Shown: positions 54,434 through 64,000 of the stretch, piece by piece
Numbering within the stretch: position 1 is the stretch's first letter
Layout: each line of letters opens with the position of its first letter
From: Sva-07 sp963828415
Lineage (GTDB): Bacteria > Actinomycetota > Acidimicrobiia > Acidimicrobiales > Ilumatobacteraceae
Direction: 5' to 3'
Assembly (NCBI GenBank): GCA_963828415.1
Contig: CAWHEI010000012.1
Location: forward strand, 434,001 to 498,000
DNA length: 64,000 bases
Notes under the pieces: generated by a model
What the model was told of the DNA's origin: nothing
Database searches by the model: none
Seen by the model: the letters and a program-made list of their open reading frames with translations, nothing else
Made by a program: the position numbers and the translations under genes

Positions 54434-57400
54434 ATGCGAGGTGGCGGACTCCTTCCCTTCACAGGACGCGCCCGCGAAGCCGACCTCCTCCGAGGCAGAG
54501 CGGACGCGATCGGAACGAGTCGACACACCGTCCAACTCGTCAGAGGTCCCGCGGGGATCGGCAAGACACGCCTGCTCCGCGAAGCACTCGACCCCGACCA
54601 GCCGACGACGGTCTGGGTGCGATGTTGGGACGACAGTTCGCCGCTGTGGCCGTGGCATCAAGTGCTGCAGCAACTCGGATGCGACACCGATGGCCTCGTG
54701 ACGCCTGATGCGGCACCGGACCGTCTGGCAACGTTCACCCGGATCCTCGAACAACTCGACCGCTGCGGCCCGGTCGTGGTCGTGATCGACGACATCCATC
54801 TCAGCGACCATTCCACGCTCCTCTTCACGAGATTTCTGGCGCGCTCCGAACCTCGACCGAACGTGCTGGTCGTCGTCACCGCGCGACTCGGTGACGAACT
54901 CGACGAGACACGCCGAACACAACTCGACGAACTGGCTCGCGATGCCGACGAGTTCCCTCTCGGCCACCTCGGCCACGACGATGTCGTGGCACTCCTGCAG
55001 GCGGGTGGAGTCGACCACCTCGACAGTTCACTGATCGACGCGCTCGTCAGCCTCACCCGGGGCCTCCCTCTGGCGATCGAACGAACCGTGCTTGCGCTCG
55101 ACGACTCCGGGATACACCTTCCCGACCTCCGCGACAGCGTTGAGCATGCTGCACGGCCGCTGTCGGACGACCATCGATCGCTGCTGGCCGCAGCCGCCAC
55201 CTACGGACCGACCGCCACGGTCAACGAACTCCGATCGGTTGCCGAATGCACCGAAACCGAGGCACTCGAAGCGCTCGACGCCGGCCGACAGGTTGGACTC
55301 GTTGCGGCCGGGCCCGGCGTCACATTCTCCCACGAACTCGTCCGCGAAGCCGTCGCCGAGTGGCTCGCGCCCGCAGACCGCATCCGCGTCCACCGCAACG
55401 CCGTCACCGCACTGCGAAGCGGACCCGCGCAGCAACTACCCCAAGCAGCCGCGCACGCAAGCGCCCTGGCGGGAGTCGATCCGGCCTTCACATCCGATGC
55501 CGCCGACCTCTCGGTCGACGCAGCCCGGTTCTTCGAAAGCGTGGGCTCGCTCGAATCGGCCTTGGACGCATACGACGAAGCAGCCCGGCTCAGCGAGCTG
55601 GCCGGGCGCGTGTTGCCGATCGATCTGCAACTGGCGCATGCCGATGCTGCACTCGGCGCCGGTCGACTCACTCGGGCGCGTGCGCTGTACCAGCGTGTCG
55701 CGACCTCTGCCGAACTCGCCGGCGACGCTGTCATCCTTGCTGACGCGGCTGCGGGCCTCGGAGGCATCTGGCTGGGCGAACACCGCTCGGAAGACGTCGC
55801 GGCGAGCGTCCAGGCACTCCAGACACGAGCGCTCGCTGCCGTGGCACCCCTCGACGCCAACCGAGCCCTTCGGCTGAAGGTGCGTCTCACCGGCGAGGCG
55901 TCGTATCAGAGTCGCGATGTCGATGAACTCGAACGGTTGCTCGACGAGATGCGTGCGTCAGGCACCGCCCGCATGCGCGCCGAGGCGCTGTCGATCATGA
56001 TCCACGCCAAGCTCGGGCCTCAGTTCGCGCTGCACCGCCTCGAGTTGGCCGACGAGATGGCCAGCGCTGCAGCCGACTCGGGCGACCCGGTCCTCGCGCT
56101 ACTGGCGCAGTGCTGGAAGGCCGTCTCGCTCGCCATGATCGCCGACGACAGAGCGCATCGTGCCCGCCGCACCTTGGAGCTGCGTGGTCTCACCATCCGT
56201 TGCGCCAGCATTCAGTTCATCGTCGAGGCAATGGCGGTGGGACGCCTCATCAACGCTGGCCGCTTCGACGAAGCCGAGGACGCGGCCGCGCGCTGCTTCG
56301 ACTTCGGCCAGTCGGTCGGAGACGCCGACGCGTGGACGTACTACGCCGGCCACCTCGCCCACATCCGGTTCTCGCAGGGCCGCCATGCTGAGCTCGCCGA
56401 GTTCGCCACTGATGCATCTCAGTCGCCGGCGACGCTGCCGAGCGAACGAGCACTGGCCGCCACAGCTGCGATGTTCGCACTCCACGCCGGCGAGCGAGGC
56501 CCAGCCGACCGGGTCATCGCTGCCCATCGCGCCGCGCCCGACATGGCCTCGTACCACCCGTCGACGTGGCTGATCGCGATGCACGTGTTGGCACACATGG
56601 CATTCCAACTCGACGATGCCGAACTCGGTCGTGACATCGCGTCGCAACTCGAGCCGTTCCAGGGCCTTCCGCTGTCGATGTCGATGGCGGTCTCCGATCT
56701 CGGCCCGGTCGACTGGCCATACGGCATGGCGTTGGCTGCTTCTGGCGACCTCGTCGGCGCAGAGGCCGTGCTGGCGACCGCGATCGTGCTGGCTCACAAC
56801 CGCGGCGACAGGCCGACTGCCGCAATCGTCACAGCGGATCGCGCCCTGCTGCTCCACCGAGGCGGCGAGTCGGTCGACGCCGATGCGCTGCTGTGTGACG
56901 CCATCGCTGTTGCCGAGGAGTTCGCCATGACCGGCTGGGTGTCGACATGGACCGGCTGGCGCGACGAGTGGAGTAGAGGCGCGGCCACCTCGGCGATTCC
57001 CGTCTTCGAGCGGATCGACCCAAGCCATTGGCAGTGCAGGTTCGGTGGGCGCACCTCGGTGTACGACGACACGGTCGGCCTGCGCTACCTCGCAACGCTG
57101 TGCTCGTCGCCGGGCGTCGACATCTCAGCGGCGCAGCTCGCGTACAACCTCGAGCCGCACGAGGCCGGCCAGTCGGTGCTCGACGCCGAGGCGGTCGATT
57201 CGCTGCGCGCTCGGGTCACCGAGCTGCGACGCGACCTCGACGACGGCGCAGTCGACCGCGAAGCGGCAGAGGACGAACTCGAGGCGGTCAGCTCACAGCT
57301 GCTCGAATCGTTGGGCCTGAGCGACAGCCGGCGGTTCAACGACGCCGGCGAACGCGCCCGCACGTCGGTGCGCAAGGCGATCACTCGGTCGATCGCCAAG

Positions 57401-57481
57401 ATCTCGGCCGGCGACGCTGCATTGTCTGCCCACCTCGCACAGCACGTCCAGACCGGCTACATCTGTCGATACGACGCTTGA
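54434..57481 (+). CDS. Large AAA-type ATPase with TPR-like repeats and conserved C-terminal module
   Basis: A 1015-residue protein: an ATPase domain near 30-330 with intact Walker A RGPAGIGKTRLL and Walker B VVVVIDDIHLSD, then about 550 residues of TPR-like helical repeats, then a C-terminal module (about 860-1015: WQCRFGGRTSVYDDTVGLRY ... AHLAQHVQTGYICRYDA). That module is known from the ends of many actinobacterial and myxobacterial ATPase regulators; it resembles a winged helix plus coil. No LuxR helix-turn-helix is attached, so its output is unclear. Its stop overlaps the start of the cyclase gene by one base (TGATG), so the two proteins are made together and may form one signalling complex. 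Confidence 0.85.
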   Translation: MRGGGLLPFTGRAREADLLRGRADAIGTSRHTVQLVRGPAGIGKTRLLREALDPDQPTTVWVRCWDDSSPLWPWHQVLQQLGCDTDGLVTPDAAPDRLATFTRILEQLDRCGPVVVVIDDIHLSDHSTLLFTRFLARSEPRPNVLVVVTARLGDELDETRRTQLDELARDADEFPLGHLGHDDVVALLQAGGVDHLDSSLIDALVSLTRGLPLAIERTVLALDDSGIHLPDLRDSVEHAARPLSDDHRSLLAAAATYGPTATVNELRSVAECTETEALEALDAGRQVGLVAAGPGVTFSHELVREAVAEWLAPADRIRVHRNAVTALRSGPAQQLPQAAAHASALAGVDPAFTSDAADLSVDAARFFESVGSLESALDAYDEAARLSELAGRVLPIDLQLAHADAALGAGRLTRARALYQRVATSAELAGDAVILADAAAGLGGIWLGEHRSEDVAASVQALQTRALAAVAPLDANRALRLKVRLTGEASYQSRDVDELERLLDEMRASGTARMRAEALSIMIHAKLGPQFALHRLELADEMASAAADSGDPVLALLAQCWKAVSLAMIADDRAHRARRTLELRGLTIRCASIQFIVEAMAVGRLINAGRFDEAEDAAARCFDFGQSVGDADAWTYYAGHLAHIRFSQGRHAELAEFATDASQSPATLPSERALAATAAMFALHAGERGPADRVIAAHRAAPDMASYHPSTWLIAMHVLAHMAFQLDDAELGRDIASQLEPFQGLPLSMSMAVSDLGPVDWPYGMALAASGDLVGAEAVLATAIVLAHNRGDRPTAAIVTADRALLLHRGGESVDADALLCDAIAVAEEFAMTGWVSTWTGWRDEWSRGAATSAIPVFERIDPSHWQCRFGGRTSVYDDTVGLRYLATLCSSPGVDISAAQLAYNLEPHEAGQSVLDAEAVDSLRARVTELRRDLDDGAVDREAAEDELEAVSSQLLESLGLSDSRRFNDAGERARTSVRKAITRSIAKISAGDAALSAHLAQHVQTGYICRYDA

Positions 57482-60400
57482 TGGGAGCCTCGTCGGTCCG
57501 CAACGTGGAGTTCGGGGCGTACGTCGATGAACTGACGGCGACGACCGCTACGTCGTCGAAACGCAACCGCAGTGTCGACGCAGCGCTGCTGTTCGTCGAT
57601 GTCTCGGGATACACAGCGCTCACCGAACGGCTCTCCGCCTTGGGCCGTGTCGGCTCGGAAACGCTGACCGACATCGTGAACTCCTGCTTCGAGCGTCTGA
57701 TCGACAATGTGATCGCAGGCGGCGGGCACGTCTTGCGATTCGGCGGCGACGCACTGTTCGTCGCGTTCATCGGTCCGGGCCGAGTGGAGCAAGCGTCCGA
57801 CACGGCACTGGCCATGCAGCGCACGATCGGCGGCGTGCCGGCAATTCAGGCCCCCGGGGGACGAGTGCGGCTGTCGCAATCGATCGGCCTCCACGAAGGA
57901 GAGCTGCTGCTTCATCGTTGGTCCGGGTCGTGGAACGAGGTCATCCCGTACGGCGCCGCCGTGACCGAGGTGTTGCGTTGCGAAGCGGCCGCTCACGCCG
58001 GCCAGATCGCCATCAGCGACAACGTCGTTGCTGCTCTGGCCCCAACCAGCGTGCGTCGACGAGCCGACGGTCTTGCGCTGCTGCGCAACCCGCACCGCCC
58101 GCTGCCCGAGCGGGAGCAACAGACATCAACCGATGATGCTGCTGCCTGGTCGCTTCGCTGCTCGGTCGGAGCGGGCCTGTTGTCGCCGGCGGTGAACAAC
58201 GCGCTGCGTACCGGTGTCGAACCCGCACACCGACCCGCAGCGATCGGGTTCGTTGCAGTCAGCGGGCTCGACCGATTGGTGGGCAAGACCGCTGAGATCA
58301 AACGTGCGACCGACGCCTTGTTCGCCGCCGTCGACGAGGCATCGGACTCGCTCGGTGTGACGTTGATCAGTACCGACGTGGCGCCCGACGGGTTCAAGAT
58401 GATCATCGCAGCCGGTGTGCCGTCCACGATCGGCGACGACGGCGAGCGGCTTGTCATCGCGCTCGAACGAATCGTGATCGCGACCGATCGGCTCGATGTT
58501 CGCGCCGGCGGCAACATCGGTGTGGTCTTCGCCGCCGATGTCGGCCATCCCCTGCGACGGACGTACACGGTGATGGGTGATGCCGTGAACCTGTCGGCGC
58601 GGCTCGCGTATCGAGCTCAGCGAGGTGAGGTGCTCGCAAGCGCGGCGCTCGTCGACACGCTGCCCAACCGGTTCCACGTCGGCTGGGTGCCGGCGTTCAC
58701 CGTGAAGGGCAAGCGGGCAGCCCAGATGGCTGCGGTCGTGGCGTCGACGGGTTCCGACTCGGTGGACGTGGCCGCACCTGTCGTGGCGCCGTCGACGTTC
58801 CGCGGCCGTCGTGGCGACATGCGGCGCCTTCGTTCCGCAATCGAGACGTCGCCGGTGGTCGATGTGTTCGGGCCTGCGGGATTCGGATCGTCGCGGATCG
58901 TCAGCGAGGTCCTCCGAGACCGGCACACGGTGAGCGTCCTGCAGGTCGATGTCATCGACAGGTCCACCCCGCTGCTGGCGGCGCGACGACTCACCGAGAT
59001 GCTCGGCGGTATCGGCGCGTGGGAACCGATCTCGACTGGAGCGTTCGGGCGACGCACGAAGCAAACGGCCGTTGCAACCGAGGCAGCAGGGGTCGAGGCA
59101 ACGGCGAGTATCGCCGAGGCCGTGATGCGCCTGTGGCCGCCCGAGTTCGTCGTGGTGATCGACGGGCATCACCATCTCGATGAGGCATCGTGGAGCGTCA
59201 TCAGAGCGATGGCGGCCACACTGCAGTCGAATCCACTGGGTCGGCGGCTCGTGACGACCGGGCGCCAACCGAGCGCCGGAACCAACGCATCGCAGGTCGA
59301 GCTCGCAGCACTCGACAGCAGCGACGTGCGACAGATCGTGATCGATGCGTCCGATCGACCGCTTTCGGACGCCGATCTCGAATCGATCGTCGCCGCCGCG
59401 GCCGGATCCCCACTCCTCGCCACCGAGTTGGCTCTGCTCGGGCCCCGATCAGATCTTCCTCCGACCCTCGAGGCGCTCGTAGCGAGTCGAGTCGACCAAC
59501 TGCCTCCCGCTGTTGCACGGCTCGTTCGAACGGTGGCGGTGATCGGACCCTCGTGCACCATGGCCGATGCAGTGGTCATCGCCGAGATCACATCGCCCCA
59601 GATCCGGTCGATGGTGCAGCAGTCCAACGGAACCTTGGTGCTCGACGGCAACACGCTTCGGTTCCCCGACGAAGCGACCCGAGCCGTCGCGGCGGCCGGC
59701 CTTGCAGTTGCACGCCGTCGTGTCGTGCACGAGCGCGCAGCTCGCCGACTCGAACAGACCGATGCGCCTGCCCCAGCGATTGTGGCCGACCACTCGTACG
59801 AGGCCGGCGACCCCGCCGGCACGTTGCGATGGGCTCGGCTGGCGGGCGAAACGGCGTTCGGCGCAGGCGCCAGCGCGGAGGCGTCGCGCCACTTCGAGCG
59901 GGCGCTCCTGGCCGCGCAACGCCTCGAACGGCCCGACGCCGAAATCGTCGCCATCGCCGAACGACTCGCAACAGCCGCCCACGCCGCCCGCCTCGCCGAC
60001 CTCGAAGCGTGGGCCCTCAAGCAGGCCGTTGCGGCCGCGGCGTCGCCGGACGCGGCGGCGACCTTGATGATTCGCCAAGCGACCTGCGCGCGCACGTCGG
60101 GGCGACTGCGTGCCGCATCCACCCACCTCGGACGAGCGCGCCGTGCCGCGTCGGCCGATGACCTGACCGTCCAGTGCGAACTGCTCATCGAGCAGGCCTG
60201 GATCGCGGTCTGGTCCGACCGCTGGGACCGAGCGCTCCGGCTGGCGATGAGCGCCAGTGGCGCTGCGGATGCGACCAACGATCCGAGCACTGCAGTTCCA
60301 GGCCTGGTCGCTGATCCAGCAAGTGCGCAGCGCCAAGGGACTCCCGGACGCCGACGCAGCAGGTCAGGAAGCGTTGCGAGCAGCGCACGCGAGTGGCGAC

Positions 60401-61063
60401 GAACGCCTGATCGGGCTCGCCGAAGGAAACCTCGCGCTCATCGCCGACAATCGCGGACAGTGGAAGCAGGCGGTCAGACGGCTACGCACGAGCTCGGGAC
60501 TGAGCCTTTCGCCGCTGCGGAGACATCGTCAATCTGGCAACAAGCGAGACTCAACCAGGCCACGATTCTGGTCGAACTCGGCGACGTGGAAACGGCCTTC
60601 GCACTGGCGGTCGACGCAGCCCGGGTGCTCGCCGCAGCAGGCGATGCCGAGGGGGCCGCCTTTGCAACCGGCTTGAGCCTCCGAGCGATGGTCCGTGCGG
60701 GGCTCGGCGACGGCACACAGGTCGCCGGCATCGAGACCTGCGTCGCTGTGCTCGCTGCTGAGGGCAACGAGGAGGTCACCGCCTTCCAGGATGTCGGCCT
60801 GATCGAGTCGCTGCTCCTCACCGGCAACATCGGCGCTGCAACCCAACGCGCGTTGCGCTTGATCGATGTGGTTGACCAGTTCGGCGACGACCATCTGCTG
60901 CCCACCACCGTCCGGCGCATTGCTGGCCATCGCGGCCGAAGCCGCCGGCGACCGCTCGGCCAGCGAACAGTGGCTTCACGAGGCCCGGACCCGCGCCGAC
61001 TGCCATCGAATCATGCCTGAGCAGGCGGCGATCGCTGTCGATCGACGCCCAACGTGCGGCTGA
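57481..61063 (+). pseudogene. Tandem class III cyclase/ATPase/TPR protein (four frameshifts)
   Basis: The first cyclase domain (about 30-190) has ALLFVDVSGYTALTERL with the first metal Asp and RFGGDALFVAF with the second. The second (about 255-420) lost the first Asp (GFVAVSGLDRL) but keeps a VMGDAVNLSARLAYRA substrate region. An ATPase-like domain follows, whose P-loop reads GPAGFGSSRI without the essential Lys. TPR-like helices fill the C-terminal half. The C1-C2-ATPase-TPR layout is that of soluble adenylyl cyclase. Extra bases at 60283, 60476, 60501 and 60913 break the last fifth. Repaired length is 1192 residues. The product is probably cAMP. It is coupled to the preceding ATPase gene. 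Confidence 0.8.
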
Positions 61064-61129
61064 CGATCGGGCACCGGACAGGGACCGTCGTGCCGACGAA
61101 TCAGCACGACTCGACCAGCCACTCGGCGT

Positions 61130-61166
61130 GCTGTCTCGACCGTTGTTTCCGCACGGCCGAGACAGC
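61130..61166. terminator. Bidirectional terminator hairpin
   Basis: GCTGTCTCG / CGAGACAGC with an inner CCGT / ACGG stem and a TGTTTCCGC loop, between the convergent cyclase gene and the secreted-protein gene. It supports placing the end of the minus-strand gene to its right, at about 61179. Confidence 0.75.
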
Positions 61167-61178
61167 GGCGAGTCGTGA

Positions 61179-62311
61179 TCAGCGGAACGAACGTCCGCCA
61201 GGGCCGACGCCGATCGCTCGAACATCGCATCCAAGAGTCGGCGGTGAGACAGAAGACTGCCGGCCGTGTCGTCTGGGCGGCTCCGGTCGGTCACCGTGTG
61301 GAAGTTGAAGCCACTGCCGACCGTTGGATCCACCCACACCGTGGTCGAGCTCTTGACGATCCCGTTCGGGAACTGGCATCGAGCTTCCACGTCGGCGATC
61401 ACGCTGATCGAGCTGTATCCCCATGCCACCTGCGCTGTGCCGGCGAGCTCCTCTTGCAGCGTGCCGACTGCATGGGACGCAGACTGCGGATCGACGATGC
61501 GCCGGGTGGCTTGATATGAACGCTCGAACGCGATGTCGTCCGCCGGGTTCGATATCGAGTCCGGAGCACCCTGTCGAGCCGCAAGCGCTTCGAGGCTGGC
61601 CCCCGCCGGGACGACGAGACCACCGGCCTGGCCGGGAGGGGTCACGCCGTAGCCCCACAGCACCCTCGGCCGAAGCGGGAATGCCACCGTTCGAGCAGGC
61701 GCTCACGACGCCGTTCGTCGAGAACTGGAGCGACGACCGCACGAGGAGTCCGTTCCGGACGCGCCCGTTGACGGGTGTCGCCGAGATCGTCGGAATCAGC
61801 GCACCAACGATCTGTGGCGTCGCCGATCGCACGCGGGCACTGGGGTCGCAGGGCGGCGTCTCGGCACTGTTCGTGGCCGACGACGACGGACCGGGCGCCC
61901 CGAGAATGTCCGCCGGTGTCGACCGTCCAGGTGGCAGTCGCGCCCTTCGGCACGGTGACGGCAAACGCTTCCTTCACGACGCCGGGCTGGAACTGCGTGA
62001 CCTGGCCCTGGTTCAGACCGTCCAGGCTCTTGCTCGTCACGCGAGTTGGAGTCGCCGACGAGCGCCACGCGCCGTTCGGACGCCGTGTTGCTGTAGCCGA
62101 ACCAGACAGTGGTTGTGTCCCGACGGGTCACCACGCACGACGCCGTCACGGTGACGCTCGAAGATGGCTTCGGGTCGACGTTCGGGACGGGGTCGAGCAC
62201 GCCGCCGCCTCCCGATCCACCGACGTCGCTGCCGACTTGAGCTGCAGCGGTTGAGGTGAGCAGCATGACCGCTGCTGCCGCCATCAATGGGACTCGAACG
62301 AGTGAACGCAT
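61179..62311 (-). pseudogene. Secreted protein, function unknown (three or four frameshifts)
   Basis: The start ATG 62311 follows AGGAGAG. A Sec signal peptide (MRSLVRVPLMAAAAVMLLTS then TAAAQ) is followed by a Gly/Ser-rich linker and a beta-rich domain with TTTVWFGYSNTASERRVALV and GQVTQFQPGVVKEAFAVTVP. This type of domain recurs in secreted actinobacterial proteins of unknown role. Extra bases near 62041, 61908 and 61683 break the frame. The end is uncertain: TGA 61179-61181 is reached if one base is missing near 61185, giving about 376 residues, and a terminator at 61130-61166 supports this end. Otherwise the frame would run far into the cyclase gene. It shares its upstream 88 bp with the next gene. 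Confidence 0.65.
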
Positions 62312-62337
62312 CTGATCTCTCCTGTTTCGTAGAACTG

Positions 62338-62425
62338 CCGGTCGTCGCGAAGAACCCGACTGAACGCCGCTGTCAATCATCGGACACTGTTGGTGCGTGA
62401 CACCCATGTGCCATCCGGTGTCACA
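62338..62425 (-). promoter_or_regulatory. Duplicated upstream region, copy 1
   Basis: An 88-bp segment that aligns without gaps to 63545-63632. It ends 27 bp before the start codon of the secreted-protein gene at 62311. It contains the dyad GTGACACC / GGTGTCAC and the block TTCAGTCGG and TGACAGCGGCG in the gene direction. It presumably carries promoter and operator. Confidence 0.6.
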
Positions 62426-62470
62426 TCAGTGGCTCGATGTCGGGGTCCTTTGCCTGACCGGTGTCGGACT

Positions 62471-63517
62471 TCACAGGATCGGGGGTGGGGTAAGACCGAT
62501 CTTGTAGATCGTCATGTTGCCGAAGTAGTAGGCAAGGCCGGTCGTGCCTGCGAAGCATCGGAACTCGACAAGAATGTTCGAGGCCCTCGTGTCTTTCGAG
62601 AACGTGCCCGAAATGGCAAGATTTCCGAAAGCGCTCCCCGACGAATCTGGAGCCGGGATGGTCTGAATCGACGGTGTCGGCTGGACCTGACCATCGACGT
62701 ACGTTGCACACGTGACGGTGGCCGAAGCGCCGGGAACAACACTGCGCACGGTCAGATCGCCAGTGACGACGTAGCGGCCCTGATCTATGTACGGGGCGGC
62801 CACGTAACCCGCCCCCGAGTCCGGCAGGTTGCTCGTGCCGATAGCCGTTGTGTTGGTGAAATTGTAGTCAGCAACGAAGAAGAGGCCCGATCGGGCGGGA
62901 CCAGCCGGACCGGCTGGCCCGGCTGGCCCGGCAGGGCCGGTTCCTGCTCCACCGGCCACCATGTAGCCGACCACGTCGATCAAGACGTCCGTGGTCGGAC
63001 CATTCACACCGTAGGCGTCATAGGTGATGTCGATCTGTCCGGCGTTGGCGCCTGCGGTCGGCAGCGCGACCTGAACCGAGTTCGGCACGGTCTGGCCGGC
63101 GTTGAAGTTGAGCGACGATGTCGACGCTGCACCGGTCGCGTTTCCAGGGCGGATTGACAAGAATCCGTTCGCTGACGGTGCCGTCACCGTCACGTTCAAC
63201 AACACCCCCGTCGCTCCGGACGGCACCGCCGCACCGGTCACCTGCAACTTCTGCGACGCCGCCGACACGAACGGACCGGGCAAACCGATGTTCACCGGAT
63301 CACGGGTGTCCAGGATACGAACGGGATCGATCGACACGACCGACGACGGTGCGCTCGACGCTGCGTTCGCGACGAACAGGCCGCCACCACCGAACGTCAC
63401 CGCAACCGCAGCACCGATCGCTGCCCATCGAGACCGCCACAAGTGCCGCCGGCTGTCGACGAGAAAGTTTTCGCTCCGACCGCCCGCAACCACAGAATTT
63501 CGAAGAATTGAAGGCAT
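62471..63517 (-). CDS. Secreted surface protein with LDTR-type domain and collagen-like stretch
   Basis: A 348-residue protein. The N-terminus is long and basic before the signal helix (WAAIGAAVAVTFGGGGLFVA then NAASSA). Residues about 58-185 form the LDTR-type beta domain (IDPVRILDTRDPVNIGLPGP, VPSGATGVLLNVTVTAPSAN, TTDVLIDVVGYM). A short collagen-like run of five GPA triplets follows near 195, and then a beta-sandwich C-terminal domain (SGLFFVADYNFTNTTAIG ... FGNMTIYKIGL). It is probably displayed or shed at the cell surface, perhaps as an adhesin. Start ATG 63517 follows AAGGAG at 8 bp. It shares the beta domain with the protein at 1600 and its upstream region with the gene at 62311. Confidence 0.78.
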   Translation of the reverse strand: MPSILRNSVVAGGRSENFLVDSRRHLWRSRWAAIGAAVAVTFGGGGLFVANAASSAPSSVVSIDPVRILDTRDPVNIGLPGPFVSAASQKLQVTGAAVPSGATGVLLNVTVTAPSANGFLSIRPGNATGAASTSSLNFNAGQTVPNSVQVALPTAGANAGQIDITYDAYGVNGPTTDVLIDVVGYMVAGGAGTGPAGPAGPAGPAGPARSGLFFVADYNFTNTTAIGTSNLPDSGAGYVAAPYIDQGRYVVTGDLTVRSVVPGASATVTCATYVDGQVQPTPSIQTIPAPDSSGSAFGNLAISGTFSKDTRASNILVEFRCFAGTTGLAYYFGNMTIYKIGLTPPPIL

Positions 63518-63544
63518 GGGGTTCACTCCTTGTTGGTGGGATGG

Positions 63545-63632
63545 CCGGTCGCCGTGAAGACACCGGCTGAACGCCGCTGTCAGCTGTCGGGCACGGTTGG
63601 TGCGTGACATCGATGTGCCAGGGGTTGTCACA
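63545..63632 (-). promoter_or_regulatory. Duplicated upstream region, copy 2
   Basis: The ungapped 88-bp partner of 62338-62425, ending 28 bp before the start codon of the surface-protein gene at 63517. The GTGACA ... TGTCAC dyad is conserved in shortened form, as is the TGACAGCGGCGTTCAG block. Confidence 0.6.
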
Positions 63633-63696
63633 CGCCGTCCACCGCTCTTGGGCTCGCCCACACATGAGCACCGGCTGCCCGATTACGATTCGTCAG

Positions 63697-64000
63697 ATGA
63701 CCGCCCTCGACAACGACCGTCGCATCTCGGCACCCTCCGCGCTGCTCGGCGACGCATACGCCAACGACCGGGCCCGCGTGTTCCATTCGTGGTCGGTACA
63801 GAGCGCCCTCGATCCGACCGTGATCGCCGGTGCACTCGGTTCGAAGTTCTGGGACGAGACGGGCCGCGAGTGGATCGACTTCACCTCGATGCTCGTCAAC
63901 ATGAACCTCGGGCACCAGCACCCGAAGATGATCCAGGCGATCAAGGATCAGGCCGACGTGTTGTGCATGGTGGCCCCGCCGTTCGCCAACGATCAGCGCA
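63697..64000 (+). CDS. Class III PLP-dependent aminotransferase (5' part only)
   Basis: 101 codons are visible before the window ends. The protein starts MTALDNDRRISAPSALLGDA and continues with VFHSWSVQSA, GSKFWDETGREWIDFTSMLV and NLGHQHPKMIQAIKDQAD, the N-terminal segment of class III (omega-amino acid or acetylornithine-like) aminotransferases, where the small domain contacts PLP through the LGHxHP region. The lysine and specificity determinants lie beyond the window. It is divergent from the surface-protein gene; the copy 2 upstream region lies between them. Confidence 0.85.
   Translation, partial: MTALDNDRRISAPSALLGDAYANDRARVFHSWSVQSALDPTVIAGALGSKFWDETGREWIDFTSMLVNMNLGHQHPKMIQAIKDQADVLCMVAPPFANDQR

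Noticed and set aside
57028..57480. Longer start of the cyclase gene
   Set aside because: The added sequence is Arg/Ala-rich and overlaps the C-terminal module of the ATPase gene; ATG 57481 overlaps that gene's stop by one base.

Overview
The window looks like chromosomal DNA of a high-GC actinomycete, most plausibly an aerobic, marine-type member of the Acidimicrobiia close to Ilumatobacter. This is an inference from codon use, Tat and lipoprotein signals, actinobacterial gene pairs and the style of the surface proteins. No phage, plasmid, IS, CRISPR, tRNA or rRNA gene was seen. The genes are mostly housekeeping and catabolic, packed tightly on both strands.

Layout. 1-9.6 kb: a truncated MFS transporter, a Tat-exported surface protein, a ferredoxin, oligopeptidase B, a MauE/DoxX protein with an MBL-fold hydrolase, and a two-gene unit ending in a UGSC-family selenoprotein with an in-frame TGA and a SECIS-like hairpin. 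9.3-17.1 kb: a DeoR-type regulator, a carbohydrate ABC importer (binding protein, two permeases, ATPase) and a GalT-like protein, heavily broken by single-base indels. 17.1-28 kb: two CitE/malyl-CoA-lyase paralogs, MutY, a MaoC hydratase, an LPG-flippase-like protein, a serine hydrolase, two complementary ArsA-like ATPases, HMG-CoA lyase and a class III CoA-transferase. 27.4-31.2 kb: class I ribonucleotide reductase behind two NrdR-like boxes. 31-46 kb: small conserved proteins, a glutamate decarboxylase/YrhK/POLLUX-like channel group, a MalT-like LuxR regulator, a membrane flippase-pseudokinase fusion and a secreted peptidase. 46-54 kb: a lipoprotein, a LOG protein, a methylsuccinyl-CoA-dehydrogenase-like enzyme, cytochrome bd oxidase, a Tat lipoprotein of the beta-lactamase fold, a HAD phosphatase and a dienelactone hydrolase. 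54.4-64 kb: two giant signalling proteins (an ATPase/TPR protein, then a tandem-cyclase/ATPase/TPR protein), two secreted proteins sharing a duplicated upstream region, and the start of a class III aminotransferase.

How the genes fit together. The two CitE-like lyases, the MaoC hydratase and the long acyl-CoA dehydrogenase match steps of the ethylmalonyl-CoA pathway (methylsuccinyl-CoA to mesaconyl-CoA to methylmalyl-CoA to glyoxylate plus propionyl-CoA). HMG-CoA lyase and the CoA-transferase suggest leucine or acyl-CoA catabolism.

Two features cut across the window. First, at least three families of hairpin-forming repeats sit between genes. One is arranged as arrays with exactly 61 bp between copies at three separate loci. 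Second, about 40 single-base indels, mostly insertions and many in short homopolymers, break otherwise well-conserved genes in three clusters (about 1.9 kb, 9.3-14.4 kb, 60.3-62.0 kb) plus a few singletons. They are more likely consensus errors than genuine decay, so the genes typed as pseudogenes here may be intact in the organism.
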